Shown in pieces: positions 53,859-63,357 of a stretch of 64,000 nucleotides of DNA (the stretch's first letter is position 1; each line of letters opens with the position of its first letter). The translations under genes were made by a program, and so were the position numbers. The stretch comes from CAZKBP01 sp964551015 (GTDB lineage Bacteria > Bacteroidota > Bacteroidia > Cytophagales > Microscillaceae): contig CAZKBP010000021.1 in the NCBI GenBank assembly GCA_964551015.1, forward strand, positions 1 to 64,000, given 5' to 3'. The notes under the pieces were generated by a model. That model was not told the origin of the DNA. It saw only the letters and a program-made list of their open reading frames with translations, and searched no databases.

Positions 53859-54215
53859 GTCTGATTTTGATTTAATTTGATTTTAAAATTAGCGAAGAAA
53901 AATAATAATTTAGACTTGCAATATTTGGAATCACGTGTATATTTTCAATATCTTGCCGTTACGTTCCATTCTGGGAAGAGTCATGTACACCCTATCTGGA
54001 TTAGCGACCTGATAATCAATAAATTAATGCGATTGGAAAGCCTAGCCTGGATTTTGAAACATTCTGGGTAATTCTTTAAACAGCTCCATAAGACTTCAAT
54101 TAATGCTTTGTTGTGAGTTTTATTCATAGAATAATATTTTGAACCCTAGGTTACATATGGAGACTCAACACAAACCGTTCCATCTGAGGGGTAAGATTTA
54201 AGAGTAGGCACCACT
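53859..54215. other. Divergent intergenic region upstream of the TPR-CHAT gene
   Basis: No gene is seen. TTTG at 54107-54110, 21 nt, then TAATATTTTG at 54132-54141 roughly resembles a Bacteroidota promoter about 75 bp before the TPR-CHAT start, but the match is weak. Confidence 0.35.
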
Positions 54216-57200
54216 ATGAAAAAGTTATTACCATTTGGGATACTGTTCATCTATCTGCTGAGCAGTCCTTCCTTGCTGGCACAGAGCTTCGAGGAGCTTT
54301 ACAGCAAGGCCATGCAATACTATGACCGTAAGGATTATCAAAACGCCATTACCTACGCGGAGAAGGCACTGCCCATGGCAGCGGAAAAATTAGGGCGTTT
54401 TAGCGAAAATTTGGGTACTTTCATTAGCAATCTAGGCCATTTCTATCTGGAGGTAGAAAAATACGAGAAGGCCAGTGAAGCTTATCAACAAGCCGCTGAA
54501 ATCAGAAAAGTAGCCTTAGGCGAAGACCATCCGGTTTATGTTAAGACACTTAATCGCTTGGCTTATGTCTCTTTCTTGGAGCAAGAATATGATCAGGCGG
54601 AAGTATATTTTAAAAAATTATTAAAAATTGCTGAACAAAAGGGCGAAGATCACTCCCTCACTTACGCGCAAATTCTGAATAGTTTAGGAGTTATTTATGA
54701 AAATCAAGGGCGCCTTACCCAAGCGGATAGTGTTTATCAGAAAGTTCTAGCCATTCACCAAGCCATTTTACCGCCACAAGATCCGCAATTGGTGCATCCT
54801 ACTCTCAATTTGGCTCGGCTTTATTACCACACACATCGCTACGAAGAAGCTCTCCCTTATTATGAGAAGCTAAAAGGTTTTTACGAACAAAACACCATTC
54901 AAGATAGTAGTGAAGCCGCACGTGTCTTCAACGAATTAGCAGATATCTACCGTAGTCATAAACAGTACCAAGAGGCCGAAGACCTGTTGAATCGCTCTAG
55001 GAATATCACGCACGAAAATCTAGGCCAGAACAGCCTTGAATATACCCAGTCTCTACACAATTTAGGAAATCTGTATATTGATAGAGGACACTACGAGCAA
55101 GCCGCCCCGCTGCTCCAAGAGGCATTAGAAATTAGAAAAAGACTGCTAGGAGAAGGGCATCCTATCTACGCCCAATCACTCAACGATATAGGCAGACTTC
55201 GCTACCAACAGCAACAGTATCAAGAAGCAGAACTCCTCTGCCAACGCGCCCTTGATATTCTCAAAGAAACGGTGGGCGACCAACATCTAGACTACGCCAC
55301 GACTCTGCACAACCTGGCCGATATCTACAATACCCAGCAAATGTACGTGAAAGCTGAGGAACTTTATAAGATTGCGCTGGCTACCCGTCGCCAAATTCTA
55401 GGAGAAGACGATCTAAACTACGCGACCACTCTTAATAACTTGGGAGAACTGTATCAGGCACAAAAAATTTATGCCCGTTCGGAAGAGCTTTACCAAAAAG
55501 CCTTAGAAATTCGTAAAGCACAAGAAGACCAGAACCCACTGGCTTACATTCGTACGCTGGGCAATCTGGCAGGAATTTACGCCATTCAAGAGGATTACGA
55601 AAAAGCACAAGCACTTTATGAAGCACTGGTAGAACTCTCTCGTACGCACGCAGAACAGCATCCTAAGCCTCACGCTGAAGCCCTGAATAGCTTGGCGAGT
55701 CTTTATTATGAATTGGGGCGTATCCAAGCCTCAGAAGAGCTTTACCAACAGGCCCTCGAGGTTTATCAAGAGCACACCCTCGCCGGAGATGCTACCTACA
55801 TTAACTCACTGAATAACTTGGGAGGCATCTACAAAAATCAAGGACGCTACCAAGAGGCTGAAACCGTTTATCAACAATCTGTAGAAATCAGCCGAGAAGA
55901 AATGGGCGAGCAGAGTCCCTCCTATGCGCTTGCCCTGAGTAAATTAGGACTTTTGCATAAAACCCTAGGCCGCTACGACGAAGCTGAGCTAAAATACCGT
56001 AAGGCACTAGAAATTTATCAGGGGGCAGAGCTAGAGTCTCTAGAACAGGCACAAACGCTTTATTATCTAGCCTCACTCTATGCCCTCAAAGGTATGTATG
56101 CCGAGGCCGAGCCAGTATACCAGCAGGTGCTAGAAGTTTTGAAAAGACAAGCTTCGACCCTTCATCCTGATTATACCCGTGCCTTGCATCATCTGGCGCA
56201 TCTTTATCGCCAAATGGGTCGTTATCAAGAGTCTGAGTCTCTCTACAAAGAAACCCTAAGACTGCGCGAACAAACGATTGGCAAAAATCATCCCGACTAC
56301 GCCAAGACGCTCAACGCCCTAGCCTCGCTCTATCGCTCGGTAGAACAAGACCACAAAGCCGAACCACTCTACCAACAAGCTTTGCAGATTAGAGAAAAAA
56401 GCTTGGGTGTCAAACACGCGGACTATGCCACTTCTTTGGATAATTTGGCTAATTTTTATCAAGCTAACGAACAATATGAACAGGCTAAACCCCTTTATGA
56501 AGAGTCCTTGGCCATCCGTAGAGAAATTTTTGGGGAGCAGCACCCTGTTTATGCGGCTTCCCTGAACAATCTTGCCTTGCTTTATGAGCGTGCTGGTTCC
56601 TCTGTTCAAGCGGAGAAATATTACCGAGAAGCTTTACTAATCTTCCGAAAAGCTTTGGGTAACGACCACCCTGACTTCGCAAAGGCACTCAATAACTTGG
56701 CTTCCCTCTACGAATTGCTCGAGCGTTACCCCGAATCACAAAACCTTTATAAAAAATCGGTAGAGATCATTGTCAAGCAAATCAAGAATAATTTCAACTA
56801 TTTGAGCGAGGAAGAAAAAAGGCTTTTCTATAATGCAAATAAGCTTTTTATTGAGAATTTCATCAAGTTTACCATCAGTCAAATAGAACTCAACAAAGAA
56901 GCAGCTGAACAAAAAGACCTAGCCATCTTGGGGGATGCTTATGATTTGCGCTTGATGACCAAGGGAATTGTCCTCAACGCCACCACCAAAGTCCGCAAGC
57001 GTATCCTGAACAGTCAAAATCCGGAACTAATTCAAAAATATCAACAATGGCAAAATCTGCGTGAGCTAATTTCTAACATGTACAACTTGGGGCTACCACA
57101 AATTCAAGAAAAAAATATTAATCTGGATAGCCTGGAACAGCTTGCCAACCAATTAGAAAAAGAAATTTCTCGTGAATCTAACGATTTTGCCCAAGTGTAT

Positions 57201-58415
57201 TCGCCAGACTTGCCCTCTTGGCAACAAATTAAGCAGGTACTCAAGCCAGGAGAGGCCGCCGTAGAAATGATTCGCTTAGAACCCAGCGAAGATCGTGTGG
57301 TTTACGCGGCGATGATTGTTCATCCCCGAACCCAAAAACAACCCGAAATTGTTTTGCTCAGAAATGGAAAGGAATTAGAGGAAAAATATTTTAGTTACTA
57401 CCAAAATGTAGTTCATTTTAATGTATATGATCGCCATACGTATAAGCAATACTGGGCTCCGATTCAGGAGAGATTAGCTGGCGTAAATCGAGTTTACTTT
57501 TCTCCCGATGGCATTTACCACCAAATCAACTTGAATACGATTTTTCATCAAGAAACACAAAAACACCTCATCGATGAGCTTGAAATCGCGCTAGTTACAA
57601 ACACCAAGGAAATTCTCAATCAAGAAAATCCTTCTTCTCCTACACAGAAGCGTAAAGCCTTACTCATCGGTCGCCCTGCTTATCATTTGAATAAGGAGGT
57701 AGATGACAAGTCTCTAAAAAAGCTGAAAGAAGAACTCAATAGCTGGCTGACCCGAGCCAATTTCAGCGACTTACCCGGTACCGAATACGAAATTAAAGAT
57801 ATAGCAACGATCCTTATCGAGCAGGGCTGGGAGGTCAACGCGCTCTTGGGTGATGAGGCACGCGAGGAAAATATCAAAGCGACCCATGGCCCGAATATAC
57901 TCCATATCGCTACCCACGGTTTCTTTATTTCAGAAGAGCAACAAGATTTGAGTCGTTATCGCCTCTACGACGAGCAAGTGGCTTCGGAAGAAATTCCCGT
58001 AGACCCTATGCTCCGATCTGGTTTGGTACTTGCTGGCGTAGGCAATCATCTGCAAAATCCTATCAAGTCTAGCCATGACGATGGCATTCTCACGGCTTAC
58101 GAAGCCACCAGTTTGGACCTAGATCATACCGATTTAGTTGTCCTCTCTGCCTGCGAAACAGGTCTGGGTTTAATCCGAAGCGGCGAAGGAGTGTATGGCT
58201 TACAAAGGGCTTTACAAATCGCTGGAGCCGAAGCCATTCTGATGAGCCTCTGGAAAGTGGATGACTTTGCTACTCAAAAGCTCATGACGCTCTTTTACCA
58301 AGAATGGTTACAAACGGGGAATAAAAAAGAAGCTTTCCGGAACGCACAAAAACAAATCAGAGCCGCCTATCCTAGCCCCTATTATTGGGGAGCTTTCGTG
58401 CTGGTGGAAGATTGA
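54216..58415 (+). CDS. Exported TPR-CHAT protein
   Basis: A 1399-residue protein with a Sec signal peptide (ending SLLAQS), so it should act in the periplasm or beyond. About 19 tetratricopeptide repeats of 42 residues fill residues 30-860 (pattern YAxxLNNLAxLYxxxxxYxxAExLYxxAL), followed by a helical linker and a CHAT peptidase domain. The catalytic His is H1234 in HIATHGFF and the Cys is C1313 in LSACETG. CHAT proteases fused to TPRs are common in Bacteroidota and Cyanobacteria, and a related fusion serves type III-E CRISPR, but no cas gene is here. It is transcribed alone. Confidence 0.93.
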   Translation: MKKLLPFGILFIYLLSSPSLLAQSFEELYSKAMQYYDRKDYQNAITYAEKALPMAAEKLGRFSENLGTFISNLGHFYLEVEKYEKASEAYQQAAEIRKVALGEDHPVYVKTLNRLAYVSFLEQEYDQAEVYFKKLLKIAEQKGEDHSLTYAQILNSLGVIYENQGRLTQADSVYQKVLAIHQAILPPQDPQLVHPTLNLARLYYHTHRYEEALPYYEKLKGFYEQNTIQDSSEAARVFNELADIYRSHKQYQEAEDLLNRSRNITHENLGQNSLEYTQSLHNLGNLYIDRGHYEQAAPLLQEALEIRKRLLGEGHPIYAQSLNDIGRLRYQQQQYQEAELLCQRALDILKETVGDQHLDYATTLHNLADIYNTQQMYVKAEELYKIALATRRQILGEDDLNYATTLNNLGELYQAQKIYARSEELYQKALEIRKAQEDQNPLAYIRTLGNLAGIYAIQEDYEKAQALYEALVELSRTHAEQHPKPHAEALNSLASLYYELGRIQASEELYQQALEVYQEHTLAGDATYINSLNNLGGIYKNQGRYQEAETVYQQSVEISREEMGEQSPSYALALSKLGLLHKTLGRYDEAELKYRKALEIYQGAELESLEQAQTLYYLASLYALKGMYAEAEPVYQQVLEVLKRQASTLHPDYTRALHHLAHLYRQMGRYQESESLYKETLRLREQTIGKNHPDYAKTLNALASLYRSVEQDHKAEPLYQQALQIREKSLGVKHADYATSLDNLANFYQANEQYEQAKPLYEESLAIRREIFGEQHPVYAASLNNLALLYERAGSSVQAEKYYREALLIFRKALGNDHPDFAKALNNLASLYELLERYPESQNLYKKSVEIIVKQIKNNFNYLSEEEKRLFYNANKLFIENFIKFTISQIELNKEAAEQKDLAILGDAYDLRLMTKGIVLNATTKVRKRILNSQNPELIQKYQQWQNLRELISNMYNLGLPQIQEKNINLDSLEQLANQLEKEISRESNDFAQVYSPDLPSWQQIKQVLKPGEAAVEMIRLEPSEDRVVYAAMIVHPRTQKQPEIVLLRNGKELEEKYFSYYQNVVHFNVYDRHTYKQYWAPIQERLAGVNRVYFSPDGIYHQINLNTIFHQETQKHLIDELEIALVTNTKEILNQENPSSPTQKRKALLIGRPAYHLNKEVDDKSLKKLKEELNSWLTRANFSDLPGTEYEIKDIATILIEQGWEVNALLGDEAREENIKATHGPNILHIATHGFFISEEQQDLSRYRLYDEQVASEEIPVDPMLRSGLVLAGVGNHLQNPIKSSHDDGILTAYEATSLDLDHTDLVVLSACETGLGLIRSGEGVYGLQRALQIAGAEAILMSLWKVDDFATQKLMTLFYQEWLQTGNKKEAFRNAQKQIRAAYPSPYYWGAFVLVED

Positions 58416-58538
58416 AAATTGAGAATTAGAAGGTAGCAAATTACAGACAAATGAAACGCTGCTACTACTCTAAGTAACTCCATTTGCCTCTGTATGACTA
58501 AAAATTGCCCGTCTCGTCTCGTTTCTTCTACCTCAAAA

Positions 58539-58577
58539 AAAATCCTATCTTCTGTACGTGCCAAAAGATAGGATTTT
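58539..58577 (-). terminator. Intrinsic terminator of the lipocalin-like gene
   Basis: AAAATCCTATCT (58539-58550) and AGATAGGATTTT (58566-58577) pair perfectly, and on the minus strand the stem is followed by a run of T. It lies 19 bp past the stop codon. Confidence 0.85.
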
Positions 58578-58595
58578 GCTAGAAATATGACGCTG

Positions 58596-59087
58596 CTAGC
58601 CCTCAACGGGTGTGAAAGTCTCGGTCATTTTGCCTTCGTCATCTTCGGTTATTAGTTTATCTTCGGTAATTTCTTTGACGACTAGTTTCTCCTGAGTACC
58701 CATAAACTCACCTGTTTCGTGATTCAAAACCAAAGTTCCTTCTTCCACTTTCCAATTGCCTGTAGCTACGACATTATCTTTGAAGATTTCTTCGTAAGTT
58801 CCGTCTTCCATCAAGTTTAGATAATCTCCGGAAAGACCTTCTTCTTTTCTTCCATCTTCGTGAACAAAGGAAGTCATTTGCCATTTTTTGACGAATTTTT
58901 GTTCTACTTCGGAGAGTTCTCGTTCTTCTACGGTGGTATCGCCTACGGCTACAGTCTCTTCTTCTTCCACCTCACTGGCTGTGGTGGTAGAATCTTCGGT
59001 TTCGTAGGTACTGGTATCTTCACCTCCTCCACAAGCAAATAGAAGCGGGAATAAAGCTATCAGGAGTATGTTTCGCATTAATTTCAT
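58596..59087 (-). CDS. Lipocalin-like lipoprotein
   Basis: A 163-residue exported lipoprotein (lipobox LFAC). A very acidic Glu/Thr-rich linker (about 25-60) leads to a lipocalin-like domain: KKWQMTSFVHEDGRK, YLNLMEDGTYEEIF, TGNWKVEEGTLVLNHETG. It resembles the small lipocalin-like domains common in Bacteroidota; ligand unknown. A second ATG three codons on is possible. Confidence 0.75.
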   Translation of the reverse strand: MKLMRNILLIALFPLLFACGGGEDTSTYETEDSTTTASEVEEEETVAVGDTTVEERELSEVEQKFVKKWQMTSFVHEDGRKEEGLSGDYLNLMEDGTYEEIFKDNVVATGNWKVEEGTLVLNHETGEFMGTQEKLVVKEITEDKLITEDDEGKMTETFTPVEG

Positions 59088-59162
59088 AAATTCAGGTACT
59101 TTTAGTTAGACAATGAAATTTTTGCGAAAGATAAAGAAAAACTAGAAATCTGGAAGGAATTT

Positions 59163-59612
59163 TTATTCAGGATCGTATTTTTTAGGTGCATACAAGAAAC
59201 CAAACGCCTCCGCGCCCTCTTTTTCGCGACAGCGGTGGTGAATCTGGTGCGCACGAATCATCCGGCGCAAGTAGCGACTTTTTGCGATAAACTTGATTTT
59301 GATGCGACGATGTACGAGTATATCATGAAATAACACATAAAAAATTCCATAGGCCAATATACCAAAGCCGATGGGCTTTAGCATCCAGAGGGCAGGTATC
59401 TCAAAGCCCGCTACAATGGTAGCTACCGAGGGCACGCTAAAAACCAAGGCAAAATAATCGTTCTTCTCGAAGAAACCCTCGTGTGGTTGATGATGATCTC
59501 GGTGCCAACTCCATAAGAAACCGTGCATCACGTACTTATGCGTAGCCCAAGCTGCGAATTCCATCAAAAAAAAGGTGCCTGTAATCAATAGAAAATAAAT
59601 CAAGAAGTACAT
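59163..59612 (-). CDS. crtZ: Beta-carotene hydroxylase CrtZ-like
   Basis: A 149-residue membrane di-iron hydroxylase. The four His clusters of the fatty acid hydroxylase superfamily are present: HKYVMH (25-30), HRDHH (37-41), HDILVH (96-101) and HQIHH (122-126). Length and spacing match bacterial CrtZ, which converts beta-carotene to zeaxanthin. No other carotenoid gene is in the window, so the genes are dispersed. Confidence 0.9.
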   Translation of the reverse strand: MYFLIYFLLITGTFFLMEFAAWATHKYVMHGFLWSWHRDHHQPHEGFFEKNDYFALVFSVPSVATIVAGFEIPALWMLKPIGFGILAYGIFYVLFHDILVHRRIKIKFIAKSRYLRRMIRAHQIHHRCREKEGAEAFGFLYAPKKYDPE

Positions 59613-59755
59613 ATCGTATGAATTACAAATTGCAGATTACAAATTTTAGGTTTGGAGGCCAACAGATGAAGTGCTAGACTCCTGAATTATTATTCTTGTT
59701 GGTTTCTTAACTGGATTATAAACCAAGAAGTTTGAGAAAGTTCTTAGATCTGAAA

Positions 59756-60151
59756 TTAGAAGCTAATTTGTACAGAAACCTTCGCTAATATAAAAAATAG
59801 CACGACCAAAGCCGCCACGGTCAGCCAGATACGCAGCCGAAGGTTATTTTTTTTGAGATTTTGCACGGTTGCCTCCATTTGGCGCATATCTTCTCCGTAA
59901 TGGTCGTGAAAATCTTGGAGTTCTTCCATTTTCTCGATCAAATCCTTATTTTCTTTGCGAAGTTTTTTGTTGGTGGTGCTGGCCCGCTTAAAATTGGCTT
60001 GAACCTTTTTGATCTCCGTGGGAGCTTCCTGCTCTTGCTCGATCATTTGATTGACCTCAGAGATAGAAAAATAACGCTCGTAGCCACAGACTTCGCAAGT
60101 AGTGCGGCTGTAATCGTTAGCAGACTCACAATTGATACAATTCCAGGCCAT
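59756..60151 (-). CDS. RanBP2-type zinc finger membrane protein
   Basis: A 131-residue protein. The N terminus has a RanBP2-like zinc ribbon (W3, C4, C7, N12, C19 and C22 in the WNCINC...CEVC pattern), a long coiled coil covers about 35-105, and a single membrane helix at about 108-126 ends it, so it is tail-anchored with the zinc finger in the cytoplasm. It follows the Ser/Thr kinase gene by 51 bp on the same strand and is probably its partner. Confidence 0.8.
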   Translation of the reverse strand: MAWNCINCESANDYSRTTCEVCGYERYFSISEVNQMIEQEQEAPTEIKKVQANFKRASTTNKKLRKENKDLIEKMEELQDFHDHYGEDMRQMEATVQNLKKNNLRLRIWLTVAALVVLFFILAKVSVQISF

Positions 60152-60202
60152 AATTTACGTACGTACACTTTTTGGCAAGGTCTGGGAAAAAGCGAGGAAC
60201 GC

Positions 60203-61312
60203 TTAAGCCTCGCCCTCTTCGTCCTTTCCGATCTTCAGTCCTTTTCCTTTTAACTTACTCGAAGTTAGCATTTCCTTAGACTTTTTCTTGCTCGTTGGGG
60301 CTTTTTTTTCTGTTTTCTCCGGATTTTCTTCTGGCTGATTTTGTAGAGTCTTGAGCGTAGATTTAATCAGCGGTCGGGCGGGTTTGAGTGCTAGTTCCTC
60401 TTCGCTCAGATAAGCTTTTAGATTCAAAGCCTTAAGCCGATCAAATACCACCGATACGTTGGGGCGTTTTTGGTAATCTTGCTCCAGCATTTCTTGTAGC
60501 AGGCCCGATAGCTCTGGCGGCAGGCTTGGATCTTCTAGGCGGAGTTTATCACCAGCTTGCACGGCCATACAAGCATAGCCGTATTTTTCTTGGTCAAATT
60601 TAGGCAGAGAGCCCGTCAGATAGAGACAAAAGAGTAAGCCCAGCGCAAAAATATCAGACTGGGTGGTTAGTTCTGCGGCTTGGATGGCTTCGCTCCCTTT
60701 GATGTAGAGTGCCAATTCGGGGGAATAAAAAACCATATCTCCTACTAAGTCTTCACTCATTTCGGGAGGATGACTGGAAAAATAGCTGTTGTCAAAATCT
60801 ATCAGTTTGGCGGTGTAGTTGTTGGTTTTGGTTTGCTTAATGAGGACATTGTCTGGTTTGAGGTCGCCGTGTACGATATCGGCTTTGTGCAAAACATTCA
60901 GGCTATGGGTAATGGTTTTCATGATGAGCACGCGACTGTGCAAGGGCAAGACCGCGATTTCAGGAATGGAGAGGGAGGCTACGTCCACTTTTTCAGTGAC
61001 TTTATAATATTTGCTTTCATTACGGAAGAAATCAACGGTAAAGACTAAATTGCCACCGCTTCCGCACTTTTCATTAATTTGTTTCATAAGGGTTTTATGG
61101 TGTTTCTCAAATTCGGCACAACGCACTCTTTTCTTAGCTTTGGATTTTGTACTCCCGGGTGCGTTTTTCGTGGGATACTTGGGATACAAGAACTCTTTCA
61201 TAAAGTATTCTTTGCCATTTTTTTTAGCAAAGCTCCACTTGCTCAGTCCCCCTCCGGCGGTGGAGAAGTCCCGAAGTATCTCGTAACCTTTGATAATATC
61301 GCCTTTCAGCAT
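60203..61312 (-). CDS. Hanks-type Ser/Thr protein kinase
   Basis: A 369-residue cytoplasmic kinase. It has a glycine loop (AGGGLSKW), Lys39 in FMKEFL, the catalytic loop HGDLKPDN (148-155) and a DFD variant of the DFG motif (172-174). The DFD change keeps the metal-binding Asp. YSPE (196-199) and SDIFALGLLF are normal. A Lys-rich disordered tail follows (about 315-369). The N-terminal layout matches a kinase family often found beside PP2C or vWA genes, but here the neighbour is a zinc-finger membrane protein. A -7 box lies at 61345-61352. Confidence 0.9.
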   Translation of the reverse strand: MLKGDIIKGYEILRDFSTAGGGLSKWSFAKKNGKEYFMKEFLYPKYPTKNAPGSTKSKAKKRVRCAEFEKHHKTLMKQINEKCGSGGNLVFTVDFFRNESKYYKVTEKVDVASLSIPEIAVLPLHSRVLIMKTITHSLNVLHKADIVHGDLKPDNVLIKQTKTNNYTAKLIDFDNSYFSSHPPEMSEDLVGDMVFYSPELALYIKGSEAIQAAELTTQSDIFALGLLFCLYLTGSLPKFDQEKYGYACMAVQAGDKLRLEDPSLPPELSGLLQEMLEQDYQKRPNVSVVFDRLKALNLKAYLSEEELALKPARPLIKSTLKTLQNQPEENPEKTEKKAPTSKKKSKEMLTSSKLKGKGLKIGKDEEGEA

Positions 61313-61344
61313 AGATTTAACTTTGGTGAATACCCTTTGAAGTG

Positions 61345-61352
61345 CAAAAATA
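61345..61352 (-). promoter_or_regulatory. Bacteroidota -7 box (TATTTTTG) of the kinase gene
   Basis: The minus strand reads TATTTTTGCAC, which fits TAnnTTTG, 33 bp upstream of the kinase ATG. No -33 motif is clear. Confidence 0.4.
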
Positions 61353-61526
61353 ATTCAATTTGAAAAAAAATGGGCTTGATATTCGTTTTTATCTCAGCTT
61401 AGACTTCGGCTTTATCATTTATTCAATAAAAAATAATACTATTAGACCCAAATCTATTCATGCTCAATATTTGAACAAAAAAGTCTGTATTTTTAAGTAA
61501 AATTTAACTCAAATTCATCTGATTCT

Positions 61527-62642
61527 TTGAAACTTTATTTCCAATGGGCAGAAATCATACTGATTTTGGGAAGTTTACAGGGTTTTTTACTCGGTGGTCT
61601 GCTCATTTTTCGTGGTATTCGGCTTCACACTTCTTACTATTTCTTAGGAAGTATTCTGTGTATTCTGGCCTATAATCTCGGTAAAGCCGCGCTAGACTTC
61701 GCGGGTATTACTGATTATGATTACATTCGTTGGGGCTTACTGGTTCAATTCGATTGGGCTTTGGGGCCATTACTTTACTTTTATGTCTTCTATACGCACT
61801 TCCCTACTAAATCGTGGAAGACTAAAAATTTCCTGCATTTTATTCCCTTGTCCATCCAGCTCATCCTGAGTCTTGTTGATACGTACGTGCAATGGCTGTG
61901 GTGGATTGACCGTCCGAGTATCCACAATGGACACGCGCTATTCTACCGCTATTATTCAAGTACTAGCATAAGTGATTTGATTACCGTCTTGATAGCAGGT
62001 ATTTATCTCTATCACTCACTTCGGTTGCTTCGTTCAGAGAAGGTTGAGCCTACCCGCAGCCTACAGACTTGGTGGCTTGCTTTCTTCTTGTATAGCATGC
62101 GCATCTTGATTGGTGCGCTCCTGCTCGTGATTTGGGTAGACTACGTTGCTGCTTCCGTAGTGGTGGGCTATGCTTACTATGGCTTGTATTTACTGATGGT
62201 GGTATTTATTTACGGATTGGGATTGCGCGCCTACCGTCGGCGCAATTCCTCAGTCTCAAGTGTTTCTCAGGCATCCATTTCAAAAAACAGAGAAGTCTCC
62301 CGAGAGTTGCTGCAAAAAGTCATACAAACCGTAGAAAAACAACAGCTCTACCTCGATCCTCAACTCAACTTACGCTCCCTCGCGCAGCGGTTTAATATTT
62401 CTTCTCAGCAACTTTCTCATCTGATTAATCAAGGATTACACAAAAATTTTAATGAATTTATCAATGAATATCGGGTCAAAGAAGCCCAAACACGCCTGCT
62501 CGACCCACGCTATCAGCATCTGACCGTCCTCGCCATTGCTTACGATTCGGGTTTCAACTCTAAGGCTTCCTTTAATCGGGCTTTCAAACAATTCACCCAA
62601 TGCTCTCCACAAGATTATCGCAAGCAGTCTTCCCACTCATGA
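61527..62642 (+). CDS. Membrane-bound AraC-family transcriptional regulator
   Basis: A 371-residue protein with about seven N-terminal membrane helices (residues 5-235) followed by a cytoplasmic AraC-type helix-turn-helix (about 265-368: LNLRSLAQRFNISSQQLSHLINQGL, NEFINEYRVKEAQTRLLD, IAYDSGFNSKASFNRAFKQFTQCSPQDYR). Such regulators sense membrane or small-molecule signals in Bacteroidota. The start is a TTG, forced because a TAA stands upstream in frame and no ATG precedes the first helix. The regulated genes are probably next to it. Confidence 0.9.
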   Translation: MKLYFQWAEIILILGSLQGFLLGGLLIFRGIRLHTSYYFLGSILCILAYNLGKAALDFAGITDYDYIRWGLLVQFDWALGPLLYFYVFYTHFPTKSWKTKNFLHFIPLSIQLILSLVDTYVQWLWWIDRPSIHNGHALFYRYYSSTSISDLITVLIAGIYLYHSLRLLRSEKVEPTRSLQTWWLAFFLYSMRILIGALLLVIWVDYVAASVVVGYAYYGLYLLMVVFIYGLGLRAYRRRNSSVSSVSQASISKNREVSRELLQKVIQTVEKQQLYLDPQLNLRSLAQRFNISSQQLSHLINQGLHKNFNEFINEYRVKEAQTRLLDPRYQHLTVLAIAYDSGFNSKASFNRAFKQFTQCSPQDYRKQSSHS

Positions 62643-62740
62643 TTTTAGCGATTGCCATCTTCATCAAGTAGAGAGCCCATGAGGAAGCATAGATTTTCGC
62701 AGAGGAATTATAAAAAGTGCTTTTCTCAATGGCAATTCTT

Positions 62741-62784
62741 CGTCTCAAATGATCTTTTGGGGCGATGAGACGCTTTTGCGCCCC
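62741..62784 (+). repeat. Possible pseudoknot upstream of the secreted protein gene
   Basis: CGTCTC (62741-62746) pairs with GAGACG (62767-62772), and GGGGCG (62759-62764) pairs with CGCCCC (62779-62784). The two stems interleave in pseudoknot order. It lies about 40 bp before the gene at 62826. Confidence 0.35.
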
Positions 62785-62792
62785 TAGTTTTG
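62785..62792 (+). promoter_or_regulatory. Bacteroidota -7 box (TAGTTTTG)
   Basis: TAGTTTTG fits TAnnTTTG and lies 34 bp before the start of the secreted protein gene at 62826. It directly follows the possible pseudoknot. Confidence 0.35.
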
Positions 62793-62825
62793 GGTTCATT
62801 CATCAAATTTTAATTCCATTATACC

Positions 62826-63317
62826 ATGAAAAATCATTTTTGGAGAATCGGGTGTTTAGTCTGTCTTTTCTCCTTTCATCTCTCTGCACAATCTTACGAT
62901 ACGATTCCTCTTCCTGAAAAAATCAGAGATTTACCAGATGGAATCAAGGTAACGCACCACCCCAACCCAGTTTATGCCAGCCTCGATGAAAATGAGCCAG
63001 ACATTTATTTTTGGAAACACGATACCCAAGTGAGCACGCTCGTAGGTGAGCTCCAAGTCGTGGAGTTTGGAGCTTATCTTTTGGGCAAAGAAGGTTGGTT
63101 TCTAAGGGCAAGCATGACTCCTCGCCAGTTCAAAAACTGGTTTGAGGCCAAAAAAGCCAGATTACAACCTGAGCAAATTTATGTATTTGAGAAAAACTGG
63201 CGAAGGGACACACGTCTGTACGGAGGCACTGCTCTTTGGTATGTGATCGCAGAAGATCGTCAGGGCAAAAAATTCAGAGGCTACAGCATCATCGAAACCG
63301 TTGGAGAGCTGAAATAA
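62826..63317 (+). CDS. Secreted protein of unknown function
   Basis: A 163-residue exported protein with a signal peptide ending LSAQS. The mature protein is beta-rich with Trp and charged residues (FWKHDTQVSTLVGELQVVEFGAYL, ALWYVIAEDRQGKKF) and no Cys. I recognise no family. It precedes the YceI gene by 40 bp on the same strand, so co-expression is likely. Confidence 0.7.
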   Translation: MKNHFWRIGCLVCLFSFHLSAQSYDTIPLPEKIRDLPDGIKVTHHPNPVYASLDENEPDIYFWKHDTQVSTLVGELQVVEFGAYLLGKEGWFLRASMTPRQFKNWFEAKKARLQPEQIYVFEKNWRRDTRLYGGTALWYVIAEDRQGKKFRGYSIIETVGELK

Positions 63318-63357
63318 TGAACCTTTATCTTTCACTTAAAAATAAACTTTGAATACC

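Noticed and set aside
54216..58415. TPR-CHAT as part of a type III-E CRISPR (Craspase) system
   Set aside because: No cas gene or CRISPR array is in the window, and the protein has a signal peptide.
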